Assembly (NCBI RefSeq): GCF_007845635.1
Contig: NZ_SELG01000032.1
Span: forward strand, 248,001-312,000
Reading direction: 5' to 3'
DNA length: 64,000 nt
Origin: Apibacter muscae
GTDB lineage: Bacteria; Bacteroidota; Bacteroidia; Flavobacteriales; Weeksellaceae
The position numbers and the translations under genes are program-made. Below the pieces are notes generated by a model, which worked only from the letters and a program-made list of their open reading frames with translations, made no database searches and was not told the DNA's origin. Shown in pieces: positions 37,093 through 45,009 of the stretch; position 1 is the stretch's first letter, and the number at the start of each line of letters is the position of its first letter.

Positions 37093-37425
37093 TTAACCTC
37101 TATCAATTAAAGTAGGCTTTAGGATTTTTGTTTTAAAACATTTAATAACTAAACCCTCAACTTTAGTTACATCAAAAGGTCGACAAGAGAAAACATCCAG
37201 AGCAGCATACCTTTTTTCCGGCCATGTATGAATACTTAAATGACTTTCTTCTAAAAGAAGAATACCAGTGACTCCTACGGGTTGAAATTGTTTATAGGCT
37301 TCTTCAACCTTTTTCAATTCTAAAACCTTAACCAAATTGTTACATAATTCTTGAATGGGCTTCACAAAAGAAATGGATCGTTCATCGCACTCAAAAATGT
37401 CTAAAATAAAATGTTTACCAACCAT
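37093..37425 (-). CDS. speD: S-adenosylmethionine decarboxylase proenzyme
   Basis: The 110-residue proenzyme is of the short prokaryotic class. It self-cleaves between Glu60 and Ser61 in LLLEESHLSIHTWPE to form the pyruvoyl cofactor; His66 and Cys80 are in place. Decarboxylated SAM is the aminopropyl donor for spermidine. It lies 3 bases after the ATP-grasp ligase gene and close to speE, so the polyamine function of the cluster is well supported. Confidence 0.95.
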   Translation of the reverse strand: MVGKHFILDIFECDERSISFVKPIQELCNNLVKVLELKKVEEAYKQFQPVGVTGILLLEESHLSIHTWPEKRYAALDVFSCRPFDVTKVEGLVIKCFKTKILKPTLIDRG

Positions 37426-37428
37426 TTC

Positions 37429-38574
37429 TTAAATTATAAAGTGTGAAATAAATTCGCATTCATCGTTTATAATTTTAGAATTTTGATGTCTTACATTAAA
37501 GGCCAAGGGCTGATCGGAATAAAACATTCCAAATTGATAGGAATATCCTTCCTCATCTTTCGGTAAAGGATAATATTTTTGATATACACACGGTTGATTC
37601 TGGTAATCTCCCTCCGTTTTCTCAACTCTATCAGTTTTAATCTCTATATTTTCTCCAATTCTGCCATACATGGGCTTTTTTACATATTCTTGTAAAAAAT
37701 TCGAATTATTATAGGTCTCTGCCACTAGAGAGTTTGGAAATTTTTCAGTAATATAAGATAGAAATTTTTTATTTTGCCAAAGGGTTGTATACAATGGATT
37801 TAATACAATCACTTTTCTATCTTGCGAAATTTTTATCAAGGTGTGTGCCAATTCAGGTTCAAACTCAAACATCCAATCCCACGGAATCATTTTAAACCAA
37901 ATATCTATGGGTTGAAACTCTCCATTTCCTAACTCATAAAACAAACCTTCTTCTTCTGAAAAAATTATGTCGGTTAAGTCCTTATACAACACCTGCAATC
38001 CTGCCTGATGAGCTTGCATAAGCATAGTATTACAGTTAGCTAAATCTTCGGGATGCCCCAGCGAACTAGCAACCATTTGTATCTCCTCAAAATTAAAAAA
38101 TTGCTTTAGCTGTTTAAATTGAGTGATTAAATGATCTTCCAAGAAATTAAAAGCTGTTGATTGTGCCTCTCTATTTTGCATTTTTTGCCATAGAATAGTT
38201 TCTGGAAGTGTACTAAATGTGTCTGCATTAAACTCAATAACCCTCAATCCTAAACCATCTACTCCACCATTGAAGTCAAATCTCCCAGCAAAAAATGGAA
38301 AATCTGCTCTATTCTCCCAAGAATGAATAATCGCTGACTGGAAGGATTTTGGAATTCCTAGATAGTCTAAATGATTATTTTGAATTAGATGATCGGTAGC
38401 TTTTACGAAAAGATCAAAGGTTTCATTCGTAAGTTTTTTAAAAGATTCCATTTCTTGCGAGTAAATCCCAATCATTTCATCTACAAAATATTCTTGTCCT
38501 GCCAACCATTGCAAGACAGGAGGAAGCTGAGCTTTTTTAAAACTCTTTACTCTTTTAAATCTACTATCCTCCAT
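37429..38574 (-). CDS. Glutathionylspermidine-synthase-like ATP-grasp ligase
   Basis: From ATG 38574 the product is 381 residues; an upstream ATG at 38628 would overlap the lipoprotein gene by 65 bases. It has the synthetase fold of GspS/YjfC: FFAGRFDFNGGVDGLGLRVIEFNADTFS, then MIPWDWMFEFEP and PMYGRIGENIEI (ATP-binding). There is no amidase domain. In related gene sets with speD and speE it is proposed to ligate polyamines to a peptide or glutathione-like acceptor. The acceptor here is unknown. Confidence 0.85.
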   Translation of the reverse strand: MEDSRFKRVKSFKKAQLPPVLQWLAGQEYFVDEMIGIYSQEMESFKKLTNETFDLFVKATDHLIQNNHLDYLGIPKSFQSAIIHSWENRADFPFFAGRFDFNGGVDGLGLRVIEFNADTFSTLPETILWQKMQNREAQSTAFNFLEDHLITQFKQLKQFFNFEEIQMVASSLGHPEDLANCNTMLMQAHQAGLQVLYKDLTDIIFSEEEGLFYELGNGEFQPIDIWFKMIPWDWMFEFEPELAHTLIKISQDRKVIVLNPLYTTLWQNKKFLSYITEKFPNSLVAETYNNSNFLQEYVKKPMYGRIGENIEIKTDRVEKTEGDYQNQPCVYQKYYPLPKDEEGYSYQFGMFYSDQPLAFNVRHQNSKIINDECEFISHFII

Positions 38575-39151
38575 AAGAACGGGTGGATCTAAATCCTGAA
38601 CGTGAAGTACTACTGCTTTTAGATCCAAATCCAGATTTAGGATTTTTGATAGTCCTAACTGTTCGGGTAGCCGTTCTGTTTACTTCGTTATTGGTTTGAT
38701 TCGCTTGATTATAAGCTTCTGGTGTTTTATATGCATTAGGATTGGGTACAAAATTAGAATTCATTCCTCCCCCCATAAATCGAGACATCAAAGAATACAT
38801 TAAAATACCAGAAAGAAAACCTGTTCCTGCATGGCTTGAAGGAGCTTTTTCAATCTCATTTTTGACCTGCGTAGAATTTAAAGTATCCACCTTACCATCT
38901 GCATAATGGACAATAGCTTTAGATTCATCCGGATTTGCTATAGTTTTCTCACTTATAATTTTGAATTCCCCATCTTTCCCTTCTTCAATTTCCGTTATCA
39001 CTCCTTTCGTAGGCTTTACTTCTTCTACACTTATCGTTTCTTCCTCATTGGAATTTCCCTTGCAAGCGCTCAACATAAACGTACTTGCAATAAAAATACC
39101 TCCCAAAGCTATTTTGGATAACTTATTAAGAGTTAAAATATTTTTTTTCAT
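38564..39151 (-). CDS. Lipoprotein with Ser/Arg/Gly-rich tail (UPF0323/DUF1190-like)
   Basis: The 195-residue protein has a lipoprotein signal peptide with the lipobox Cys at 30 (MLSAC). A small charged domain is followed by a Gly/Met-rich stretch (MSRFMGGGMNSNF) and a tail of Ser, Arg and Gly (SKSSSTSRSGFRSTRSYGG). Proteins of this type accompany the GspS-like ligases in many bacteria and may be the modified partner; that is inference. Its 3' end overlaps the ligase start by 11 bases. A -7 box (reverse TAATTTTG) lies at 39177-39184. Confidence 0.72.
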   Translation of the reverse strand: MKKNILTLNKLSKIALGGIFIASTFMLSACKGNSNEEETISVEEVKPTKGVITEIEEGKDGEFKIISEKTIANPDESKAIVHYADGKVDTLNSTQVKNEIEKAPSSHAGTGFLSGILMYSLMSRFMGGGMNSNFVPNPNAYKTPEAYNQANQTNNEVNRTATRTVRTIKNPKSGFGSKSSSTSRSGFRSTRSYGG

Positions 39152-39176
39152 ATTTGTGAATCCTTAGTTAGATAAG

Positions 39177-39184
39177 CAAAATTA
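39177..39184 (-). promoter_or_regulatory. -7 box of the lipoprotein-ligase-speD operon
   Basis: The minus strand reads TAATTTTG (TAnnTTTG), 25 bases before the lipoprotein start and only 10 bases from the divergent speE start at 39195. Confidence 0.4.
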
Positions 39185-39194
39185 ACAAATTTAA

Positions 39195-40715
39195 ATGAAA
39201 GTAAAATATTCTCTGTCTCTGGCTGTCTTTATTGCTGGATTATGTTCTATTGTTTATGAATTATTAATAAGTGCTACCGCTAGCTACTTTATCGGAGATA
39301 GCATCACTCAGTTTTCCATCCTTATTGGGATATATTTATTTTCCATGGGAATAGGGGCCTACCTATCTAAATATTTCAAAAATAAACCTATCCATTATTT
39401 TATTTACACAGAACTTCTTTTAGGAATTATAGGAGGATTATCCATTCCTATTCTTTACTTTATTTTTGTAACTTTCCCCATTTCGGTTTTGCAATGGAGC
39501 TGTTACACCGTTATGCTTACGATAGGACTGCTTACCGGCATGGAAGTTCCATTATTAACTTTTGCTTTTGATTCAAACAACTATAAAAATTTTTTATCCA
39601 ACATTCTTTCTTTAGATTATATTGGTGGATTAATAGCCACTCTCTTATTCCCTTTTGTTCTTTTGCCTTTTCTCGGTTTATTTGAATCTTCATTAATATT
39701 TGGTATAATAAATATTGCTTTAGGAATATGGGTTTGCTTTTGCATTAGTAAAAAATTGAATTTTATTTCTCTGGCAGGGCTAATATCCATTTTATTTTTA
39801 GCCATCTTATTATCGTTTTCTAATCATTTATTAAAAAACTGGGAAGAAAAGATCTATAAAAATCCTATTATACTTAATAAACAATCACCTTATCAAAAAA
39901 TTGTACTTACTGAAAATAATGAAAAAGATGTAAAATTATTTCTTAACCGACAATTACAATTTAGCTCAAAAGACGAATATAGGTACCATGAAATGCTGGT
40001 TCATATTCCTTTACTTTGGGTTCCGAAAGCTGAAAAAATTTTAGTATTAGGCGGTGGAGAAAATTTAGCTACCCGAGAACTTTTAAAACACCCTAATATT
40101 AAACAGATTGATGTGGTAGATATTGATAATGCTATGTTTGATGTATCTAAAAAAAATGCTGAAATAGTAAACATTAATAATAAAGCAGCCTTCAATCCAA
40201 AAGTACATTTAATCGCTGAGGATGCTTTTTTATATTTAAAAAACACTAAAGAATCTTATGATTTAATTATTGCCGATCTCCCAGATCCTTCCAATGATAT
40301 TTTGGCTCGCTTGTATAGTAAACAATTTTATTTATTAGTTAAAAAAAATTTAAAAAAAGAGGGAGTATTTGTAACACAATCTTGCGATGTTTATTTTACC
40401 AATAAAACTTTTAACTGTATTGTAAATACATTGGGAAATGTTTTTCAATCTACCAAACCTTATCAAACTTTTGTACCTTCTTTTGGAAATTGGGGGTTTA
40501 CACTAGCAGCTGATTATCCTTTAGAAATGCCTAAAAATATAGAATTAGCTGAAAACTTATCTTATCTGGATGCTAGTTTAGTACAAAGTTCCTTCCACTT
40601 CCCTAAAGATATTCCTTTGCAGAAAACAAAAATTAATTCTTTGGATAATCCTTTTATTATTGATTATTTCCTAGAAGAATGGAAACAATGGAAAGAAAAT
40701 GCAAATAGCGAATAA
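39195..40715 (+). CDS. speE: Membrane-anchored polyamine aminopropyltransferase (spermidine synthase)
   Basis: The 506-residue protein starts with about seven membrane helices (5-215), then has a methyltransferase-like catalytic domain with KILVLGGGENLATRELL near 280, the acidic VDIDNAMFDVSK and DLIIADLPDPS (decarboxylated-SAM and polyamine site). It transfers the aminopropyl group from the SpeD product to putrescine. It is divergent from the lipoprotein-ligase-speD operon and forms one polyamine cluster with it. Confidence 0.92.
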   Translation: MKVKYSLSLAVFIAGLCSIVYELLISATASYFIGDSITQFSILIGIYLFSMGIGAYLSKYFKNKPIHYFIYTELLLGIIGGLSIPILYFIFVTFPISVLQWSCYTVMLTIGLLTGMEVPLLTFAFDSNNYKNFLSNILSLDYIGGLIATLLFPFVLLPFLGLFESSLIFGIINIALGIWVCFCISKKLNFISLAGLISILFLAILLSFSNHLLKNWEEKIYKNPIILNKQSPYQKIVLTENNEKDVKLFLNRQLQFSSKDEYRYHEMLVHIPLLWVPKAEKILVLGGGENLATRELLKHPNIKQIDVVDIDNAMFDVSKKNAEIVNINNKAAFNPKVHLIAEDAFLYLKNTKESYDLIIADLPDPSNDILARLYSKQFYLLVKKNLKKEGVFVTQSCDVYFTNKTFNCIVNTLGNVFQSTKPYQTFVPSFGNWGFTLAADYPLEMPKNIELAENLSYLDASLVQSSFHFPKDIPLQKTKINSLDNPFIIDYFLEEWKQWKENANSE

Positions 40716-40940
40716 ATAAACTCTGTACCCTCTTATCAAATACTATAATCATAAGCATTTAAATAAATTTTATATAATTCTATAAAAATTTTATCAATTA
40801 AAATTAAGGTAAAAAATCATAATAAATAGTTATTGTATACATAATTTTTATTAATTAAAGTTTTTATAATTCTCTTAATGCTTATATTTTATCTTTTTAG
40901 TCTAAAAAATTATTCATTCTTATTTTTTAAGTAAAATCTA

Positions 40941-40970
40941 TTGTATATTTAAAATAAAAAAATAACTTTG
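40941..40970 (+). promoter_or_regulatory. Promoter of the cys operon
   Basis: TTG (40941-40943), 19 bases, TAACTTTG (40963-40970): a full consensus Bacteroidota promoter. Transcription would start near 40977, about 11 bases before the leader peptide start. The preceding stretch 40716-40940 is AT-rich with no gene. Confidence 0.65.
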
Positions 40971-40987
40971 TATAAAGTTCAAAAAGA

Positions 40988-41038
40988 ATGAGTCAGTATG
41001 TCTTATATTTCAAGTTTTGTATGTGTTGCTCCTTATAA
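40988..41038 (+). CDS. Cysteine-rich leader peptide of the cys operon (attenuator)
   Basis: The 16-codon frame reads MSQYVLYFKFCMCCSL. Cysteines at 11, 13 and 14 sit three codons before the stop region, next to a Met. It lies between a consensus promoter and an intrinsic terminator ahead of the sulfate-assimilation genes, exactly as the Ile/Val/Leu leader does before ilvD. Ribosome stalling at Cys codons when cysteine is short would then permit transcription. This is inference from layout, but three Cys in 16 codons in an AT-rich genome is unlikely by chance. Confidence 0.75.
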   Translation: MSQYVLYFKFCMCCSL

Positions 41039-41060
41039 AGGGGTAATTTTACTATTACTT

Positions 41061-41121
41061 GATGTGGTAAAACATCTAAATAATAAAAAAACTCCTCAGA
41101 TTAAAGTTTGAGGAGTTTTTT
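41061..41121 (+). terminator. Attenuator of the cys operon
   Basis: The terminator stem is ACTCCTCA (41091-41098) / TGAGGAGT (41109-41116), extended by A/T runs and followed by T6. A preceding hairpin GATGT (41061-41065) / ACATC (41072-41076) is also visible. CTCCT inside the leader (41029-41033), overlapping its last Cys codon, could pair with AGGAG of the terminator arm, which gives a possible switch. Confidence 0.78.
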
Positions 41122-41182
41122 ATGTAACAAATTTAAAAAACAACATTTCCTACTTGAATACTAGGAATTAAAACTAAAATAA

Positions 41183-41881
41183 ATGGATCAAAGCATTATT
41201 GATATACTAAATCAACCCAAGAGCATTAAAGAAAACTTAAAGTTTCTAAATGACAAAGTAGAAGGTAAAATTGTATTTTCTAGTAGTTTTAGTATGGAAG
41301 ATCAATTAATTACCGATGCTATTTTTTCTCAAAATTTAAATAATATTGAAGTATTTACACTTGATACTGGTAGATTTTTCCAAGAAACTTATTCTGTATG
41401 GAGTAAAACTTTATTAAAATACAAATATCCGATTAAGCCCTATTATCCAAATACAGAGAGTATTGAAAAATTTGTTTTAGAAAAAGGAATTAATCCATTT
41501 TATGAAAGTATTGAATTAAGAAAACAATGCTGTCATATACGTAAAGTAGAACCTTTGCAAAGAGCACTTAAAGATGCTACGGTATGGATTACCGGACTAA
41601 GAGCAGAACATTCTGCCACGCGTAATAATTTAAATATAATTGAATGGGACGAACATTACCAACTTTATAAATACAATCCTATCTTGCATTGGAACACACA
41701 GGAGGTTGAAGATTACGTAAAACAAAACAAGGTGCCTTACAATCTTTTGTACGATCAAGGCTTTGTAAGTATAGGATGCGCTCCTTGTACACGTGCCATA
41801 CAAAAAGGCGAGGATTTCCGAGCTGGTAGATGGTGGTGGGAAGATGCCTCTAAAAAAGAATGCGGTTTGCATAGTTCATAA
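41183..41881 (+). CDS. cysH: Adenylyl-sulfate (APS) reductase, CysH family
   Basis: The 232-residue protein is a thiol-dependent reductase that forms sulfite. It has the SSSFSMEDQ nucleotide loop (near 34-42), cluster cysteines Cys116-Cys117 (QCCHIRK) and Cys199-xx-Cys202 (GCAPC), and the C-terminal KECGLH catalytic Cys motif. The CC...CxxC pattern is that of [4Fe-4S] APS reductases rather than PAPS reductases, in line with the absence of an APS kinase in the operon. It is the first structural gene after the leader. Confidence 0.94.
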   Translation: MDQSIIDILNQPKSIKENLKFLNDKVEGKIVFSSSFSMEDQLITDAIFSQNLNNIEVFTLDTGRFFQETYSVWSKTLLKYKYPIKPYYPNTESIEKFVLEKGINPFYESIELRKQCCHIRKVEPLQRALKDATVWITGLRAEHSATRNNLNIIEWDEHYQLYKYNPILHWNTQEVEDYVKQNKVPYNLLYDQGFVSIGCAPCTRAIQKGEDFRAGRWWWEDASKKECGLHSS

Positions 41882-41929
41882 TCAAAATTAATGTAATATT
41901 AAACATAATCAAATTGTAAAAAATATACC

Positions 41930-42835
41930 ATGAGTAACTCAAAAAAATACTTAAATCAACTAGAAGACGAAGCTATTTATATACTCAGAGAAACAGCAGC
42001 TCAATTTGAGAAACCTGCATTATTATTTTCAGGAGGCAAAGACTCCATCGTTTTAGTACACCTAGCCCTTAAAGCTTTTCGACCTGGAAAATTTCCATTC
42101 CCATTGGTGCATATAGACACTGGTCATAACTTTCCAGAAGCCATAGAATTTAGAGATTATTTAGTTAATAAAATCGGGGAAAAGCTAATTGTGGGTTCTG
42201 TTGAGGAAAGTATAAAAAAATATAATTTAAAAGAAACCCAGGGCCGTTTCCCTTCTCGTAATTCTTTACAAACTTATTCTTTGCTAGACACTATACAAGA
42301 AAATGGTTTTGATGCTTGCATTGGAGGAGCTAGAAGAGATGAAGAAAAAGCACGTGCAAAAGAAAGGATTTTTTCTGTTAGAGACGATTTTGGACAATGG
42401 GATCCTAAGTTGCAACGACCGGAATTATGGGATATTTTGAATGGTAAAATTCAAAAAGATCATAACATTCGGGTATTTCCTATCAGTAACTGGACAGAAC
42501 TAGACGTTTGGAACTATATTTTAGAAAATAATATAGAACTGCCTAGTCTATATTTTGCACACGATCGTGAATGTATCGTACACCAAGACAAACTTGTGGC
42601 TACTTCAAAATTTATACAACCTTTACCGGAAGATAAAGTTATTATCGAAAAAGTTAGATACAGAACCGTAGGAGATATGACCTGTACAGCAGCTGTACCG
42701 TCTAACGCATCTACTATTCAAGATATTATAGATGATATTATAAGTACAAGAATTAGTGAAAGAGGGCAAACACGTTTAGACGATCAATTATCAGAAGCTG
42801 CCATGGAAGATAGAAAAAAACAAGGCTATTTTTAA
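41930..42835 (+). CDS. cysD: Sulfate adenylyltransferase subunit 2
   Basis: The 301-residue PP-loop ATPase has FSGGKDSIVLVHLALKAF near 34-51 and the family segments ACIGGARRDEEKARAKER and FPISNWTELDVW. With CysN it forms APS from sulfate and ATP. It lies between cysH and cysN on the same strand, spaced by about 50 bases each side. Confidence 0.97.
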   Translation: MSNSKKYLNQLEDEAIYILRETAAQFEKPALLFSGGKDSIVLVHLALKAFRPGKFPFPLVHIDTGHNFPEAIEFRDYLVNKIGEKLIVGSVEESIKKYNLKETQGRFPSRNSLQTYSLLDTIQENGFDACIGGARRDEEKARAKERIFSVRDDFGQWDPKLQRPELWDILNGKIQKDHNIRVFPISNWTELDVWNYILENNIELPSLYFAHDRECIVHQDKLVATSKFIQPLPEDKVIIEKVRYRTVGDMTCTAAVPSNASTIQDIIDDIISTRISERGQTRLDDQLSEAAMEDRKKQGYF

Positions 42836-42887
42836 GAACATTTGTACCAATAATCAACTCAAGTATTAAAAAGAAAAAGGAAATTAA

Positions 42888-44120
42888 ATGAACACACTAA
42901 AATTTATAACTGCGGGAAATGTTGATGATGGGAAAAGTACCCTTATCGGAAGATTATTATACGATTCCGGAAGTATTCATACGGATCAACTTGGAGTTTT
43001 AAAACAACAAACCAAGCAAGAAGGTGTTGAAGTTGATCTATCTTTAATCACTGATGGTTTAAGAGCTGAAAGAGAGCAAGGAATCACTATTGATGTTGCT
43101 TATAAATATTTTTCTACCCATAAAAGAAAATTTATTATTGCAGATGCTCCCGGACACGAACAATATACCCGTAATATGGTTACCGGTGCATCTAATTCAG
43201 ATCTTATCATACTTTTAGTAGATGCAAGAAAGGGTATAACTACCCAAACCAAAAGACATGCAAGTATAGGTTCTTTAATGGGAATTAAAAAAGCCATAGT
43301 TACCGTAAATAAAATTGATTTAGAAAATTACTCGGAGGAAGTTTTCAATAATATTAAAAATGATTTTGAAACTATTAAAGATCATTTAGATTACGATGAG
43401 ATCATTTATATACCCATCAGCGCATTAAACGGTGATAATATCGTAGAGAAGTCTAAAAATACTCCTTGGTACGCAGGAGAAACCTTACTAAATATTTTAG
43501 AAAGTATAGAAATTCCTACACAAAAATTGAATGATGCTCGTTTCCAAGTGCAATGGGTTATACGGCCTAAAGACGATAAATATCATGATTATCGTGGTTA
43601 CTCAGGTCCTGTACTAAGTGGTAATTATAAAATTGGTGACAGGGTGAAAATACTCCCCTCTGAAATTGAAACTACTATTACAAGGATTGAAAAATTACAA
43701 GAGGAAGTTGAACAAGTTTGGGCTGGAGATAGTACAGTATTACATCTCTCTGACAATATAGATATTAGCAGAGGAGATTCTATTGTTAAGGTAGAGAAAC
43801 TACCTACAGCTTCCAATGAATTAAAAAGTTGGATATGCTGGCTAGATCAAAACTCACTGCAGACCGGTAAAACGTATATTCTTCAACATCGTTTTAAATC
43901 TGTACGAGTTAAAATACAATCCATAGATCGCAAATGGGAGGTCAACGATTGGAAATTTAGCGAAGCTAATGAAATAAAATTAAACGATATTGGCCAAATT
44001 TCCTTACGAACCAATCAACCCATTTTTTACGATTCCTTTAAAGAAAATCCAAAAAGTGGAAATGCTATTTTAATTGATGAAACCACTTTTAATACAGTTG
44101 GAGCATTAATGTTTTTATAA
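42888..44120 (+). CDS. cysN: Sulfate adenylyltransferase subunit 1 (GTPase)
   Basis: The 410-residue GTPase of ATP sulfurylase has G1 GNVDDGKSTLIGRLL (10-24), G3 DAPGHEQYTRNM and G4 VNKIDLE. The chain ends after the EF-Tu-like barrels, so there is no fused APS kinase (CysC) domain. GTP hydrolysis drives APS formation by CysD. Confidence 0.97.
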   Translation: MNTLKFITAGNVDDGKSTLIGRLLYDSGSIHTDQLGVLKQQTKQEGVEVDLSLITDGLRAEREQGITIDVAYKYFSTHKRKFIIADAPGHEQYTRNMVTGASNSDLIILLVDARKGITTQTKRHASIGSLMGIKKAIVTVNKIDLENYSEEVFNNIKNDFETIKDHLDYDEIIYIPISALNGDNIVEKSKNTPWYAGETLLNILESIEIPTQKLNDARFQVQWVIRPKDDKYHDYRGYSGPVLSGNYKIGDRVKILPSEIETTITRIEKLQEEVEQVWAGDSTVLHLSDNIDISRGDSIVKVEKLPTASNELKSWICWLDQNSLQTGKTYILQHRFKSVRVKIQSIDRKWEVNDWKFSEANEIKLNDIGQISLRTNQPIFYDSFKENPKSGNAILIDETTFNTVGALMFL

Positions 44121-44193
44121 ATAATTAACCTACTGCTGTAATAGAGTTTTTATCCATTGAGAATATAATTTAAGTTTGATCAGCCTAATAAAT

Positions 44194-45009
44194 ATGATTT
44201 TAGAAAAAAAAGGAAAAGTAATTTTAGCGGGAGCTGGCCCCGGAGATCCAGAGCTCATTAGTGTGAAAGCATTAAAATATTTACATGCGGCTGATGTTAT
44301 TTTAACTGACCGGCTCGTTTCTCCAGAGCTTATTCAAGACCATGCTCGTAAAGATGCATTGATTATTTATGTGGGTAAACAATGTTCCAAAGGAATCCAT
44401 ACCCCACAAAAAGAAATTAATCATCTTTTAGTTAAATACGCTAAGCAAGAAAAATTAGTTCTACGGTTAAAAGGAGGCGATGCTTCTCTATTTTCAAATG
44501 TTTTAGATGAATTAGATATATTAGTAGCCCACAATATTCCTTATGAAATCATTCCCGGTATTTCTGCTGCATTTGGTGCTGCTGCTTATTCAGCGATTCC
44601 ATTAACGGCAAGGGAATACTCCAGAGCTGTACGTTTTCTAACTTTATTTGATCTAGATTCTATTACCATAGAACAATGGAAAGATTGGGCGAAAACAGAA
44701 GATACATTGGTTTTTTACATGAGTGGAAAAAAATTAAACCAACTGACCAACTACTTAATCTCCCATCAAATAGAGGACTCTAAGGGGCTAGCGATTATAC
44801 AACAAGCAACCACCCCCTATCAACAAACCCAGACATTTTCATTTGGCGAGCTAAAAACAAATAAATTACCAGAATTTGAATATGTTCCTACACTTATTAT
44901 TATAGGCAAAGTAGTGCATTTACATAAATCATTTGCATGGATTCAAGAAATTACAAAGACCGAATCTTATTTTGACAACCATATAACAACTCTGCAACAT
45001 GCAAACTAA
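44194..45009 (+). CDS. cobA: Uroporphyrinogen-III C-methyltransferase
   Basis: From ATG 44194 the product has 271 residues; an in-frame TTG at 44176 is possible. SUMT motifs are clear: VILAGAGPGDPELISVKALKYL, VLRLKGGDASLFSN and IIPGISAAFGAAAYSAIPLT. It makes precorrin-2, the sirohaem precursor for CysI, and feeds the dehydrogenase domain of the fusion protein at the operon end. Its 3' end overlaps cysJ by 11 bases. Confidence 0.93.
   Translation: MILEKKGKVILAGAGPGDPELISVKALKYLHAADVILTDRLVSPELIQDHARKDALIIYVGKQCSKGIHTPQKEINHLLVKYAKQEKLVLRLKGGDASLFSNVLDELDILVAHNIPYEIIPGISAAFGAAAYSAIPLTAREYSRAVRFLTLFDLDSITIEQWKDWAKTEDTLVFYMSGKKLNQLTNYLISHQIEDSKGLAIIQQATTPYQQTQTFSFGELKTNKLPEFEYVPTLIIIGKVVHLHKSFAWIQEITKTESYFDNHITTLQHAN

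Noticed and set aside
40716-41182. SAM or other riboswitch before the cys operon
   Set aside because: No conserved SAM-riboswitch core was recognised; a Cys-rich leader ORF with a terminator explains the region better.
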